Shown: piece by piece, positions 17,372-25,546 of the stretch
Position numbering within the stretch: the first letter of the stretch is position 1
Layout: every line of letters starts with the position of its first letter
Assembly: GCF_029543125.1 (NCBI RefSeq)
Contig: NZ_JARQWW010000003.1
Span: forward strand, 434,001-498,000
From: Caulobacter segnis
GTDB lineage: Bacteria > Pseudomonadota > Alphaproteobacteria > Caulobacterales > Caulobacteraceae
Direction: 5' to 3'
Length of the DNA stretch: 64,000 nt
The notes under the pieces: model-generated
The model's database searches: none
Told to the model about the DNA's origin: nothing
Seen by the model: only the letters and a program-made list of their open reading frames with translations
Program-made: the position numbers and the translations under genes

Positions 17372-20107
17372 TCAATTCAAGGACGGCGCGATCATGGCGC
17401 CAATGCGGTGGCCAAGCTCGTCGATATCGAAAGGCTTGGTGATCATCTGCATCCCGGCGTCCAGGAATGTCGTCTGATCCACCGCGGCGAGCGCATAGCC
17501 GGTGATGAACAATACCGGCAGGCCGGGGCGGCTTTCCCGGGCGATCTCGGCGAGCTGGCGCCCGTTCAGCCCGGGCAGGCCCACATCGGTGACCAGAAGA
17601 TCGATCTTGTCCTGGCTGGCGAGGAGGGGCAGGGCGTGGTCGGCGTCGGGCGCCTCCAGCCCGCGATAGCCGAGCTCCTGGAGGACCTGGAGGACGAGCA
17701 GGCGCACTGACGGGTCGTCCTCCACCACAAGCACGGTCTCGCCGCGCCCCTGTTGCGGCGTGCCTGCAGGCGCCGACGGCGTCTCCACAGCGCCGCTGTG
17801 ACGCGGCAGCAGCAGGCGCACGGTGGTGCCCTTTCCTTCGAGGCTGTCGATGCGGACCGCGCCGTTCAACTGCTGCATGTAGCCATAGATCATCGAAAGA
17901 CCCAGGCCGGTGCCCTGGCCGATAGGCTTGGTGGTGTAGAAGGGCTCGAACACCTTGGCGACCACGTCACGCGACATCCCCATGCCGGTGTCGGAGACTG
18001 AAACCTCGACATACTCGCCCGGCTTGGCCGCCTCGGCGGGATCAAGATCGCTTGCGCCAAGCGTGCGGTTGGCGACGCTGATCGCCAGCCGTCCGCCCCT
18101 CGGCATGGCGTCGCGAGCATTGATGGCGAGATTCAGGATCGCGCTTTCCAGCTGACTGGGATCGGCGGCGGCGTGCCACAGCTCTGCCGGCAGGCTGGTC
18201 TCGACCACGACCTGTTCGCCCATGGTGCGCGACATCAGCTCGCTCATGGAGGCCACAAGCGCCCCGACGTCGGTCGCACGGGTGTCCAGGGATTGCCGGC
18301 GCGAGAAGGCGAGCAGGCGGTGGGTCAGGGCGGCTGCGCGCTGACCAGATTGAGACGCCGCCTCCAGGAACCGCTCGGCGTCTTGCGGGCGGCCCGTCTG
18401 CAGTCGCTTTCGCACCATGTCGATGCCGCCAAGAATACCGGTCAGCATATTGTTGAAATCGTGGGCGATGCCGCCGGTGAGCTGGCCCACCGCCTCCATC
18501 TTCTGGCTTTGGCGCAGCTGGTCCTCAAGCGCCCGTCTCTGGGTCAGATCGCGACCCGAGCCGAAGATCGCGCCGGCTTCACCCGTCACGGTCCAGCTGA
18601 TCCATCGCCAGTCGCCGTCAGGCCCGAGCATTCGGCAATCAAATTCAGCGGCGATCCCTTGACTGGCGGCGGCGCGCAGATGGCTGCGCGCCGCCTCGGC
18701 GTCATCGGGGTGGATGAGCGCGGTGACCATGGCGCCCAGCAGATCGTTGTGGTCCTTACCCAGAACCGTCGACCAAGCGGGATTGAGCGCTGTGAAGCGT
18801 CCCTGGTTGGAGGCTACGAACAAGAGGTCGCGCGATAGATTCCAGATGCGGTCACGCTCCTGGGTCCGTTCGACGATGCTCTCTTCCAGACTTTCAGTCA
18901 GAATCCGCAGTCTGGCCTCGGCGAGCTTGGCGTCGGTGACGTCGTAGATGACGCCCGTGAAGCTGCCGCCGTCGCCGGCGGCGTGTGCCTGATGCTCGCC
19001 GCGAACCGTCAGCCAGCGCTCCTGACCATCATTGGCGCGTCGGATCCGGACAGCCTTCTGAGTGACGTCGGCCTCGCTCCAGTTGCCTATCAGGGGCGGG
19101 TCGTCGGCATGAACCAGGCTGTTGATCGTACGCACAGGCAGGCTGTCGGCCGGGTGAAGCCCCAACAAGCGGCAAAACTGCTCTGACACCTCCACGGTGC
19201 CAAAGCCGCTCAGATACTCAAAAGTGCCGACGCCGCCGGCCGATTGGGCGACGCGAAGACGCTCTTCGACACGCTTCTGATCAGTTATATCGGCAAGCAC
19301 GCCCGAGAAGCGGATCGGGCGGTCGCCTTCATCCAGCCATGTGCGCCCACGAGCGGAGACCCAACGAAGGGCGCCGTCCGGGCCGACGATCCGATAGTCG
19401 CGTGCAAAGACTTCGGCGCCGTTCATCATCCCGGCCACCGCGATCTTCATGCGCAGAACATCGTCGGGATGCATCGGCTCGTAGAACGCGCTTGCCGGAA
19501 GGCCCGCCGCCGCCTTGGCCGGATCAAGGCCGTAAAGAGCGGCGAAACGGACGTCCGCCACCAGCACGTTCGAGGCGATGTCCCATTCCCAGGCGCCGGC
19601 GCCGCCCGTGATCGGCCGACCGAGGCGAGCGCCCGTTCCAGCTGCCTCCTGCGGGGGATGAGGTTCTATCTGTTCTGGCGGGATGGGCGACAGGATCGAA
19701 AGGTGGAAGGCGGTCTGATCAACCTCGTCGACGAGGCGGGTGACCGCCAGCCGGCACCAGAACGGCGTACCGTCTCCATGGCGCAACTGGATGTCGCTGC
19801 GCGCGCTCTTGGTCCTCTCGAGGTCCTCTTCGAGCGCTGCGACGACCGCCGGGTCACTGGCGTCGCTCAGCAGGATGCGCGCGCTCTGGCCGGCCAGATC
19901 AACGGCTTTGTGGCCTGTCAAAGCTTCGAACGCGGCGTTGGCGAAGACGATAGGCTCGCCTGTGCGGCTCGGATCGCTGACGCATAAGGCGGCGCCGCTG
20001 GCTGAGAAGGCGTCAAACAGCGGGCCGCCGAGGGCGCGCAGCCGCGCGACGGCGTCCGCCTGGCGGGCGGCGTCGCTTTCCTGCACGGGAGCTTCGCTTT
20101 GGACCAT
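17372..20107 (-). CDS. Hybrid sensor histidine kinase with four PAS domains and a receiver
   Basis: 911 aa, no transmembrane segment. PAS domains lie at about 30-140, 165-278, 285-395 and 420-525. The dimerisation/phosphoacceptor region has His549 in 'TGGIAHDFNNML'; the ATPase domain has 'NLAINARDAMPRGG' and 'GTGLGLSMIYGYMQQLNG'; the C-terminal receiver (about 785-905) has 'VLVVEDDPSVR', 'DLLVTDVGLPGLNG' and 'MITKPFD'. The first PAS resembles a LOV domain ('RHGDGTPFWCRLAV') but reads GQSAR where LOV has GRNCR, so the flavin-binding cysteine is absent. It starts 2 nt after the CheC stop and ends the chemotaxis operon, suggesting it modifies or shares phosphate with that pathway. Confidence 0.9.
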   Translation of the reverse strand: MVQSEAPVQESDAARQADAVARLRALGGPLFDAFSASGAALCVSDPSRTGEPIVFANAAFEALTGHKAVDLAGQSARILLSDASDPAVVAALEEDLERTKSARSDIQLRHGDGTPFWCRLAVTRLVDEVDQTAFHLSILSPIPPEQIEPHPPQEAAGTGARLGRPITGGAGAWEWDIASNVLVADVRFAALYGLDPAKAAAGLPASAFYEPMHPDDVLRMKIAVAGMMNGAEVFARDYRIVGPDGALRWVSARGRTWLDEGDRPIRFSGVLADITDQKRVEERLRVAQSAGGVGTFEYLSGFGTVEVSEQFCRLLGLHPADSLPVRTINSLVHADDPPLIGNWSEADVTQKAVRIRRANDGQERWLTVRGEHQAHAAGDGGSFTGVIYDVTDAKLAEARLRILTESLEESIVERTQERDRIWNLSRDLLFVASNQGRFTALNPAWSTVLGKDHNDLLGAMVTALIHPDDAEAARSHLRAAASQGIAAEFDCRMLGPDGDWRWISWTVTGEAGAIFGSGRDLTQRRALEDQLRQSQKMEAVGQLTGGIAHDFNNMLTGILGGIDMVRKRLQTGRPQDAERFLEAASQSGQRAAALTHRLLAFSRRQSLDTRATDVGALVASMSELMSRTMGEQVVVETSLPAELWHAAADPSQLESAILNLAINARDAMPRGGRLAISVANRTLGASDLDPAEAAKPGEYVEVSVSDTGMGMSRDVVAKVFEPFYTTKPIGQGTGLGLSMIYGYMQQLNGAVRIDSLEGKGTTVRLLLPRHSGAVETPSAPAGTPQQGRGETVLVVEDDPSVRLLVLQVLQELGYRGLEAPDADHALPLLASQDKIDLLVTDVGLPGLNGRQLAEIARESRPGLPVLFITGYALAAVDQTTFLDAGMQMITKPFDIDELGHRIGAMIAPSLN

Positions 20108-20109
20108 GG

Positions 20110-20742
20110 TCAGTCGGCGGTCACACGGGCGATGAAGTCTGCGATCAGTCTCCGCAGGGCCTCCAGGGAGGGCAGGTCCATCAGCATGGCGATGTAGCCA
20201 CGGATGTCGCGGTCGTTGATCGCGAAGTTGATGTAAAGGAAGAGCACCACACCTTCCTCGCCGGGCTGGGTGCTGCTGTTGAAGAGCACCAGGCCGTCGC
20301 CGCGGATCACTTCGGGCAGCGACATGGTCAGGGGCTCCTGCAGCATGTTGGCCATGGTCGCCAAGCAGCTGTTGAGAACCACATTACCGGTCTCGGCCAG
20401 GGCTTCTTGCTCCATCTCGGCCGTTTCTTGCGGCGACAGGGCGCCGCCGCTCACCGCGTGAACCAGAGACAAGCTGTTGGCCTGCGGGAAAATCAGCAGG
20501 GCCCGCCCGGAGAAGACGCCTTCGAAGTCCTGACGAACGGCGACGAGCTCGCCATGCTCGCGCTCGCGGATCAGGGCGGCGGCGCCAGTACGGCTGACCA
20601 CCTCGACGGAAGGAACCGAGAGGAGGACCTGTTCGCCGACCATCTTGCGCAGACTGGCGGCGGCGCGGCTGACGCCGATATTGACCAGTTCGGTGAGCGC
20701 GTCGCGCTCAAGAACCTCCAGTTCGATCTGCCCCTGCGCCAT
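20110..20742 (-). CDS. cheC: CheC-family chemotaxis phosphatase
   Basis: 210 aa. Two copies of the CheC/CheX active-site pattern are visible: 'RDALTELVNIGVSRAAASL' near the N-terminus and 'QEALAETGNVVLNSCLATMA' in the middle, both carrying the Glu-x2-Asn pair that dephosphorylates CheY-P. The ATG at 20742 overlaps the stop of the response regulator upstream (TGATG); a GTG at 20745 is also possible. Coupling to the CheY-like gene supports it acting on that receiver. No CheD gene, the usual CheC partner, is in the cluster. Confidence 0.85.
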   Translation of the reverse strand: MAQGQIELEVLERDALTELVNIGVSRAAASLRKMVGEQVLLSVPSVEVVSRTGAAALIREREHGELVAVRQDFEGVFSGRALLIFPQANSLSLVHAVSGGALSPQETAEMEQEALAETGNVVLNSCLATMANMLQEPLTMSLPEVIRGDGLVLFNSSTQPGEEGVVLFLYINFAINDRDIRGYIAMLMDLPSLEALRRLIADFIARVTAD

Positions 20743-21122
20743 CACCGGGCGGCCTTGAGGCGCAGTGCGGCGCCCGAGATGAAGCCGCGAAGGCTGTCTT
20801 CAGTGACAGGCTTCGGGATGAAGGTCGCATTGGCGGCGCGCGCGCGCGCCACGATCTCATCTTGAATATTGGCGGTCGCGACGGCGATCGGCATCTGCGG
20901 ATACTTCTCACGCAGCTCCTCGGCCAGAGACAGACCGTCTCGCCCAGGCATGTTGTAATCGATCATGACCACGTCCACCTGCTCGGCGCCGATCACTTGC
21001 AAGGCGTCTTCAGCGCTGGCGGCTTCGATGCGGGCCCAGTCGGGCTGCAGGGCGTCGAGCGCCTTGGACACCACGATCCGCGCAAGCTTGCTGTCATCGA
21101 CGATGAGAACAGTCGTCCCCAT
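20742..21122 (-). CDS. Single-domain CheY-like response regulator
   Basis: 126 aa. Start at 21122 because AAAGGAG lies at proper spacing upstream; a longer frame to 21257 has no supporting motif. Receiver residues: acidic pair in 'VLIVDDSKLAR', phospho-Asp in 'VDVVMIDYNMPGRDG', the switch threonine region 'PIAVATANIQDE' and Lys in 'FIPKPVTEDSL'. It would take phosphate from CheA and be dephosphorylated by the adjacent CheC. Flagellar-switch binding cannot be judged. Confidence 0.9.
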   Translation of the reverse strand: MGTTVLIVDDSKLARIVVSKALDALQPDWARIEAASAEDALQVIGAEQVDVVMIDYNMPGRDGLSLAEELREKYPQMPIAVATANIQDEIVARARAANATFIPKPVTEDSLRGFISGAALRLKAAR

Positions 21123-21156
21123 GATTTGTTGCTCCTTTGGCCGATCTTCGGCCGAC

Positions 21157-21420
21157 CTATACCTCGCCCTGGTCGGGCTGTCGTTGTGCTCGCAGGGCAG
21201 GGGCGATCCAGTCCCGGACAAAGGGATCGGCCGCCTCGCCGATGATGGTGGGACCAAAGACGAGCAACGCTTGCGTCACCGCACTATGCAGGCCGTCACA
21301 TGATGAAATGTCTACAGTCTCGAACCGGCCGCTTTGTAGCAGCACTGTCAGGGGCTCTGCGTCCTCCACCCGACACAGGCCTTCAAGCCGGATATTTGCG
21401 CCGTCCTCGATGATGCTCAT
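21157..21420 (-). CDS. Small STAS-domain protein
   Basis: 87 aa with the strand-helix pattern of STAS/MlaB-like anti-sigma-antagonist domains: 'IRLEGLCRVEDAEPL', 'FETVDISSCDGLHSAVTQAL' and 'LLVFGPTIIG'. The serine in 'DISSC' sits where partner kinases phosphorylate SpoIIAA-type proteins. Its start overlaps the CheA stop by 4 nt. STAS proteins of this type recur in alternative chemotaxis clusters; its partner is unknown. Confidence 0.7.
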   Translation of the reverse strand: MSIIEDGANIRLEGLCRVEDAEPLTVLLQSGRFETVDISSCDGLHSAVTQALLVFGPTIIGEAADPFVRDWIAPALRAQRQPDQGEV

Positions 21421-23258
21421 CGCGCCAGGCTCTCCACATCAAGGACCAGCAGCGCAAGCCCGTCGGCCGTGGTGACCGAGCCGACGAAGCCTGGAGCTCC
21501 CGCCATCAGACCTGTCAGGGGTTTCACCGCAGCATCGAGCCGCCCGATCACGCCGTCTACGACCAACAGGGCGCCGCGTTGCAGCTGCAGAACCGTCAGC
21601 GTGGTTGAGCCCGATCGGCGCTGGGCGCCCACAAGATCGGCCAAATGAACGGCGTCGGCCGCTTGTCCGCTGTCGATCCGGGCGCTCCTTTCCACCGCGG
21701 CCAGAGGAACAGCGTAGCGCGCCTGGCCGCACACCACGAGCGCCAACGGCGTCAGCATGATGGAGGCCGGCATGATCAGCGTGATCGTTGTGCCCTGACC
21801 CGTGGTGCTGCGCACCTGCACGCGTCCTCCCAACTGAGCGATTGCGGCGCGCACCGCATCCATTCCCACGCCTCGCCCCGAGATGGCGCCAGCCGTGCGA
21901 GCGGTGGTGAAGCCAGGATGGAAGATCAGCTCTAACAAGGCGTCCGGATCGAGCTGATCGGCGCTGCGCGCGTCGAGCACGCCTCGCGCCACAGCTCGCG
22001 CGCGGATGGCGCCCAGGTTCACGCCAGCGCCGTCGTCCTTGATGTCGATGGCGACTTCGCCCGCCTGACGGCGGGCCACAACATGCAAAGCGCCCATCTG
22101 AGGCTTGCCGCTGGCTGCGCGCTCGGACGCAGGCTCAAGGCCATGATCCATGGCGTTGCGCAAAATGTGCAAAAGCGGATCGAACAGTCCGTCCACGACA
22201 CTGCGATCCAACTCCAACGCACCGCCCGAAAGCGTGAGGGCGGCGGGTTTGTTCAGGGTTTGCGACAAGGAGCGGACGACGCGGGGCAAGCGCTCGAGCA
22301 GTCCGGACAGAGGAACCAGCCGCGCCTGACCGATCACCGCGCGCAGTTCTTCGGACAGGCGATCCACCCGGCCCAGCCTTGCGGACAGGCCGCTTGCGAG
22401 GTCATGACCGCCAGGCAGATGCTCCACCTGACGCGCTAGATCCATGAGGCCGTTGCGCGCCGCGGTGAGCTCCTCGGTCAATCGGGCCATCTCGTCCAGC
22501 CGCTCGGCGGACAGGCGCACCGTGCGTGCGGCCTGACTTTCGGGCGAGCGAGCCTCCGGCGCCCCGGGCTCCAGAGACGCAGCCTCCAGAGCCCCGGCTT
22601 CTGGCATGGCGCTCGTCGTCAGGTCGACCTGATCGGCCACAAGGGCCAGCGCCTTTGCGATCACCTCCGGCGGAGCGCTGGAGGCGGCGTCGAGGACGAG
22701 GCGGCAATGAAAGGGGTCGTAGAGCGCGCCCGAGGCTTGATCACGAAGGCTGATCCGCAGAGCAGTCAGATGCGGCACGGCCTTGATGATCGCCAGGGGG
22801 TCGTCGCCGGCGAAATAGGCGTCCTCACGCGGAACGTAATGAATGCGCGTCACGCCGGGCCGAGTGAGGTCGTCGTAGCGCCCTGCGCGGGTCAGCGTCG
22901 AGCCGGCGTCTGCGGCGCGTTCGGCTGCGTCGGCGGGCAAGGCGCCATAGGCCGCCAGATGCTCGAGCCAGTCCTCGATGAGATCGACGATGCGAAGAAG
23001 AGGGAGTTGATCAGCCCTTTGGAGGAGGCCGGTCTTGCGCGCCGCCTCAAGGCGGTCTTCAGCTACGTGCAGCATCTGGCCCATCGGCGCCAGATCAAAC
23101 AGGCCGGTGGAGCCTTTGAGCGTATGAACCGCCCGAAAGCAGGCCTCCAGCGCGTGGGCGTCGTCGGCGGCGACGGACAGGCGCTCGAGCGCGCGGGCAG
23201 CCTCACGCCGCTGGTCGCGCCCCTCGATCAGGAACTGCTCCAGAAGGGCGTCCATCAC
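21417..23258 (-). CDS. cheA: Chemotaxis histidine kinase CheA
   Basis: 613 aa. The N-terminal Hpt domain carries the phosphorylated histidine in 'FRAVHTLKGSTGLFDL'. A linker rich in Ala/Glu/Pro (about 220-245) replaces a recognisable P2 domain. Dimerisation (about 245-300), ATPase ('ILRNAMDHGLEPASER', 'ISGRGVGMDAVRAAIAQL', 'STTGQGTTITLIMPAS') and a C-terminal CheW-like domain ('YAVPLAAVERSARID') follow. It couples chemoreceptor state to phosphorylation of the CheY-like protein and CheB. Start overlaps the CheR stop by 4 nt (ATGA). Confidence 0.93.
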   Translation of the reverse strand: MMDALLEQFLIEGRDQRREAARALERLSVAADDAHALEACFRAVHTLKGSTGLFDLAPMGQMLHVAEDRLEAARKTGLLQRADQLPLLRIVDLIEDWLEHLAAYGALPADAAERAADAGSTLTRAGRYDDLTRPGVTRIHYVPREDAYFAGDDPLAIIKAVPHLTALRISLRDQASGALYDPFHCRLVLDAASSAPPEVIAKALALVADQVDLTTSAMPEAGALEAASLEPGAPEARSPESQAARTVRLSAERLDEMARLTEELTAARNGLMDLARQVEHLPGGHDLASGLSARLGRVDRLSEELRAVIGQARLVPLSGLLERLPRVVRSLSQTLNKPAALTLSGGALELDRSVVDGLFDPLLHILRNAMDHGLEPASERAASGKPQMGALHVVARRQAGEVAIDIKDDGAGVNLGAIRARAVARGVLDARSADQLDPDALLELIFHPGFTTARTAGAISGRGVGMDAVRAAIAQLGGRVQVRSTTGQGTTITLIMPASIMLTPLALVVCGQARYAVPLAAVERSARIDSGQAADAVHLADLVGAQRRSGSTTLTVLQLQRGALLVVDGVIGRLDAAVKPLTGLMAGAPGFVGSVTTADGLALLVLDVESLAR

Positions 23259-24085
23259 CGCACCGCCCGCTGGTAGACGGTGGCGTCCTTGAAGCGGCGC
23301 GTGACGAACCGGTCGTTGATGCGGGTCATCGCCTCGCTGTGGCCAAGACAGACATAGCCGCCCGGCGCCAGGCGGTCATAAAGGTTGTCCGCCGCCTTTT
23401 GCCGCGCGGCCTCATCGAAATAGATCAGCACGTTGCGGCAGAAGATGATGTCGAACAGACCTTGGCGCTGGAGGCTGGCGGCGTCGATAAGGTTGGCGAA
23501 GGTGAAGGTCACAGACTCGCGCAGGTCGTCGATGATCTTGCGCCTGTGTCGGCGCAGCGGCTCGAAGTAGGTCTCCAGAGCCGGTTCCGGGAGGCGGGCC
23601 AAGGCGCGTTCGCCATAGAGGCCGGCACGGGCGGCCTCGAGCGCGTCGGTGTCTATGTCCGAGCCGACGATCTCCACATTGTAGGCATCGACCATCCGCC
23701 AGTTGTCCAAAAGCCACAGGGCGATGGAGTAGGCTTCTTCGCCGGTAGAGCAGGGCGCCGACCAGATGCGGATTTTGTCCCCCGGCCGCCGTGTGGCGGC
23801 GATGTCGGGGAGCAGATCGTTCACCATGCAGGCGAACTGGTGCTCTTCGCGATAGAAGTAGGTTTCATTGACGGTGAAGGCGTTGATCAGGTTCTCGCGT
23901 TCGCCAGGGTCGCGGGCCAGGCGGGCGAAGTAGTTGTCGAAGACTTGGTCGCCCACTGCATCCATGCGGCTGAAGACGCGGCGCTCAACGTAGTAGCGTC
24001 GCGACTCGCCGAAGTTCATGCCTGTCCAGCGCAGCATCTCGCCACAAAGCCGTGTCAGGTCAGGAGCAGACAGATGGCCGCTCAT
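23255..24085 (-). CDS. cheR: Chemoreceptor glutamate methyltransferase CheR
   Basis: 276 aa from the ATG at 24085, which overlaps the CheB stop as ATGA; a start at 24100 is less likely. The N-terminal helical domain ('YYVERRVFSRMDAVG', 'FTVNETYFYREEHQF') precedes the SAM-binding domain: 'IWSAPCSTGEEAYSIALWLL', 'EIVGSDIDTDAL', 'FDIIFCRNVLIYFD' and 'APGGYVCLGHSE'. It methylates receptor glutamates with S-adenosylmethionine, counteracting CheB, for adaptation of the MCP encoded in the same operon. Confidence 0.94.
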   Translation of the reverse strand: MSGHLSAPDLTRLCGEMLRWTGMNFGESRRYYVERRVFSRMDAVGDQVFDNYFARLARDPGERENLINAFTVNETYFYREEHQFACMVNDLLPDIAATRRPGDKIRIWSAPCSTGEEAYSIALWLLDNWRMVDAYNVEIVGSDIDTDALEAARAGLYGERALARLPEPALETYFEPLRRHRRKIIDDLRESVTFTFANLIDAASLQRQGLFDIIFCRNVLIYFDEAARQKAADNLYDRLAPGGYVCLGHSEAMTRINDRFVTRRFKDATVYQRAVR

Positions 24086-25149
24086 GACGCAGAAATCCAA
24101 TCGACGATCTGATCGGCCATTTTCTCCAGGTCGAGAATCTCATCGGCGCCGCCGAGGCGCGCCAGAACGCCCGGCATGCCCCAGACGACCGCGCTTTCCT
24201 GTGACTGTGCGATCGTGCGTCCGCCGGCCTGGCGGATGGCGGCCAGGCTCGCTGCGCCGTCGTCGCCCATGCCTGTGAGGAGGACGCCGATGAGTTTTGA
24301 GGCGTCAAGGTTAGCCAGGGCGGAGGCGGCGAGGCGGTCGACGCTGGGGTGCCAGCGGAGCGCGCGGTCGGAAGGAGCGGGGAGGGCGACGAGGCTCTCG
24401 CCACGTCGCGAAACGATCATGTCGGCGTCGCCGCGGGCGATATAGACGCGCCCTGTCTCGAGTACGGTGGGGGCGATGACCTCCAGAACCTGAAGCTCGC
24501 AAAGACCGTCCAGACGCCGCGCAAGCGACCCTGTGAAGGCGGCGGGCATGTGCTGAGCCACGACGACGGGCCAGGGCAGATCTTCAGGCAGTCCGCCGAG
24601 CACGGCCTCAAGCGCGGGCGGCCCGCCCGTGGAGGCGCCTACGATGATCAGGCCCGGACCGGTGTCGAGGCTGAACGTCCTGCGCCGCGCAAGGCTGGCG
24701 GTTTTCCGGGGGCGGCCCCTGACGGAGGTGCTTTGCAAGGCTCTTGCCCGCTTCGGCTGCGCCGCGGCAGCCGCGCGCACCTTGTCCACCACCAGAGGCG
24801 CCAGCTCATCGATGTGCAGGCTGGCCGGTCCCCCGGGCTTGGGAACAAAGTCGATCGCGCCGCGCTCAAGCGCGTTCAACGTGGTTTCAGCGCCTTGCTG
24901 GGTGAGCGAGGAGACCATCACCACAGGTCTGGGCCGCTCGACCATGAGCCGCTCCAGAACCTGCAGTCCATCCAGGCGCGGCATCTGAACGTCGAGAGTG
25001 ATGACGTCCGGCGAGAAGGCGTCCGCCATTTGCAGCGCTTCAATGCCGTCGCGCGCGAAGGCCAGTTCAAAGCCCTCCGCCTCTGACAAGATCTCACCCA
25101 GCACGCGACGCATCAGCGGTGAGTCATCGACGATGAGCACCTTGATCAT
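24082..25149 (-). CDS. cheB: Chemotaxis methylesterase/deamidase CheB
   Basis: 355 aa. The start at 25149 gives 'MIKVLIVDDSPLMRRV' and overlaps the CheW stop (ATGA). The receiver has phospho-Asp in 'DVITLDVQMPRLDGLQVL'. The esterase domain has Ser in 'IIVGASTGGPPALEAVLGGL', His in 'PVVVAQHMPAAFTGSLARRL' and Asp in 'LLTGMGDDGAASLAAI'. It removes methyl groups added by CheR when phosphorylated by CheA. Confidence 0.94.
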   Translation of the reverse strand: MIKVLIVDDSPLMRRVLGEILSEAEGFELAFARDGIEALQMADAFSPDVITLDVQMPRLDGLQVLERLMVERPRPVVMVSSLTQQGAETTLNALERGAIDFVPKPGGPASLHIDELAPLVVDKVRAAAAAQPKRARALQSTSVRGRPRKTASLARRRTFSLDTGPGLIIVGASTGGPPALEAVLGGLPEDLPWPVVVAQHMPAAFTGSLARRLDGLCELQVLEVIAPTVLETGRVYIARGDADMIVSRRGESLVALPAPSDRALRWHPSVDRLAASALANLDASKLIGVLLTGMGDDGAASLAAIRQAGGRTIAQSQESAVVWGMPGVLARLGGADEILDLEKMADQIVDWISAS

Positions 25150-25544
25150 TTGGCCGTCCGCGCTTGGCGCCAAGCTTGATCGAACGCCTCGCCCAACACA
25201 CGCTCAAGATCGAACGGGCGTGTCACGCCGTCTGTCTCGACACTGCACGAGGCGTCATCGCCGGCTTCCATGAGCGCCTCCACCTCGTCGATCACCAATC
25301 CGACGCGCGGTTCGACGAGAACCACAAGCCGGCTGCCGCCGGTGCTGACGCATCCGTCGATGAGGCGCGCCAGGTCGACAACGGGCGTCAGCTCGCCTCG
25401 CAGCACGGCCAGCCCCAATGCTGCAGGCGGCCCGTTGGGCAGCGTCGTCATCTCCGGAAGATCGAGGACCTCGCGCACACGCGCGACATCGAGTGTCATC
25501 CGATGCTGTCCGGCCAGGACGCTTAGACGTCGCGAAGCAGCCAT
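25146..25544 (-). CDS. cheW: CheW-like coupling protein
   Basis: 132 aa, a single CheW domain: 'LAGQHRMTLDVARVREVLDL', 'GLAVLRGELTPVVDLARLI' and 'RLVVLVEPRVGLVIDEVEAL' follow the fold of CheW/CheA regulatory domains. It links the soluble receptor to CheA. It begins 2 nt after the MCP stop and overlaps CheB by 4 nt. Sequence beyond the core strands is divergent from housekeeping CheW proteins. Confidence 0.85.
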   Translation of the reverse strand: MAASRRLSVLAGQHRMTLDVARVREVLDLPEMTTLPNGPPAALGLAVLRGELTPVVDLARLIDGCVSTGGSRLVVLVEPRVGLVIDEVEALMEAGDDASCSVETDGVTRPFDLERVLGEAFDQAWRQARTAK

Positions 25545-25546
25545 GA

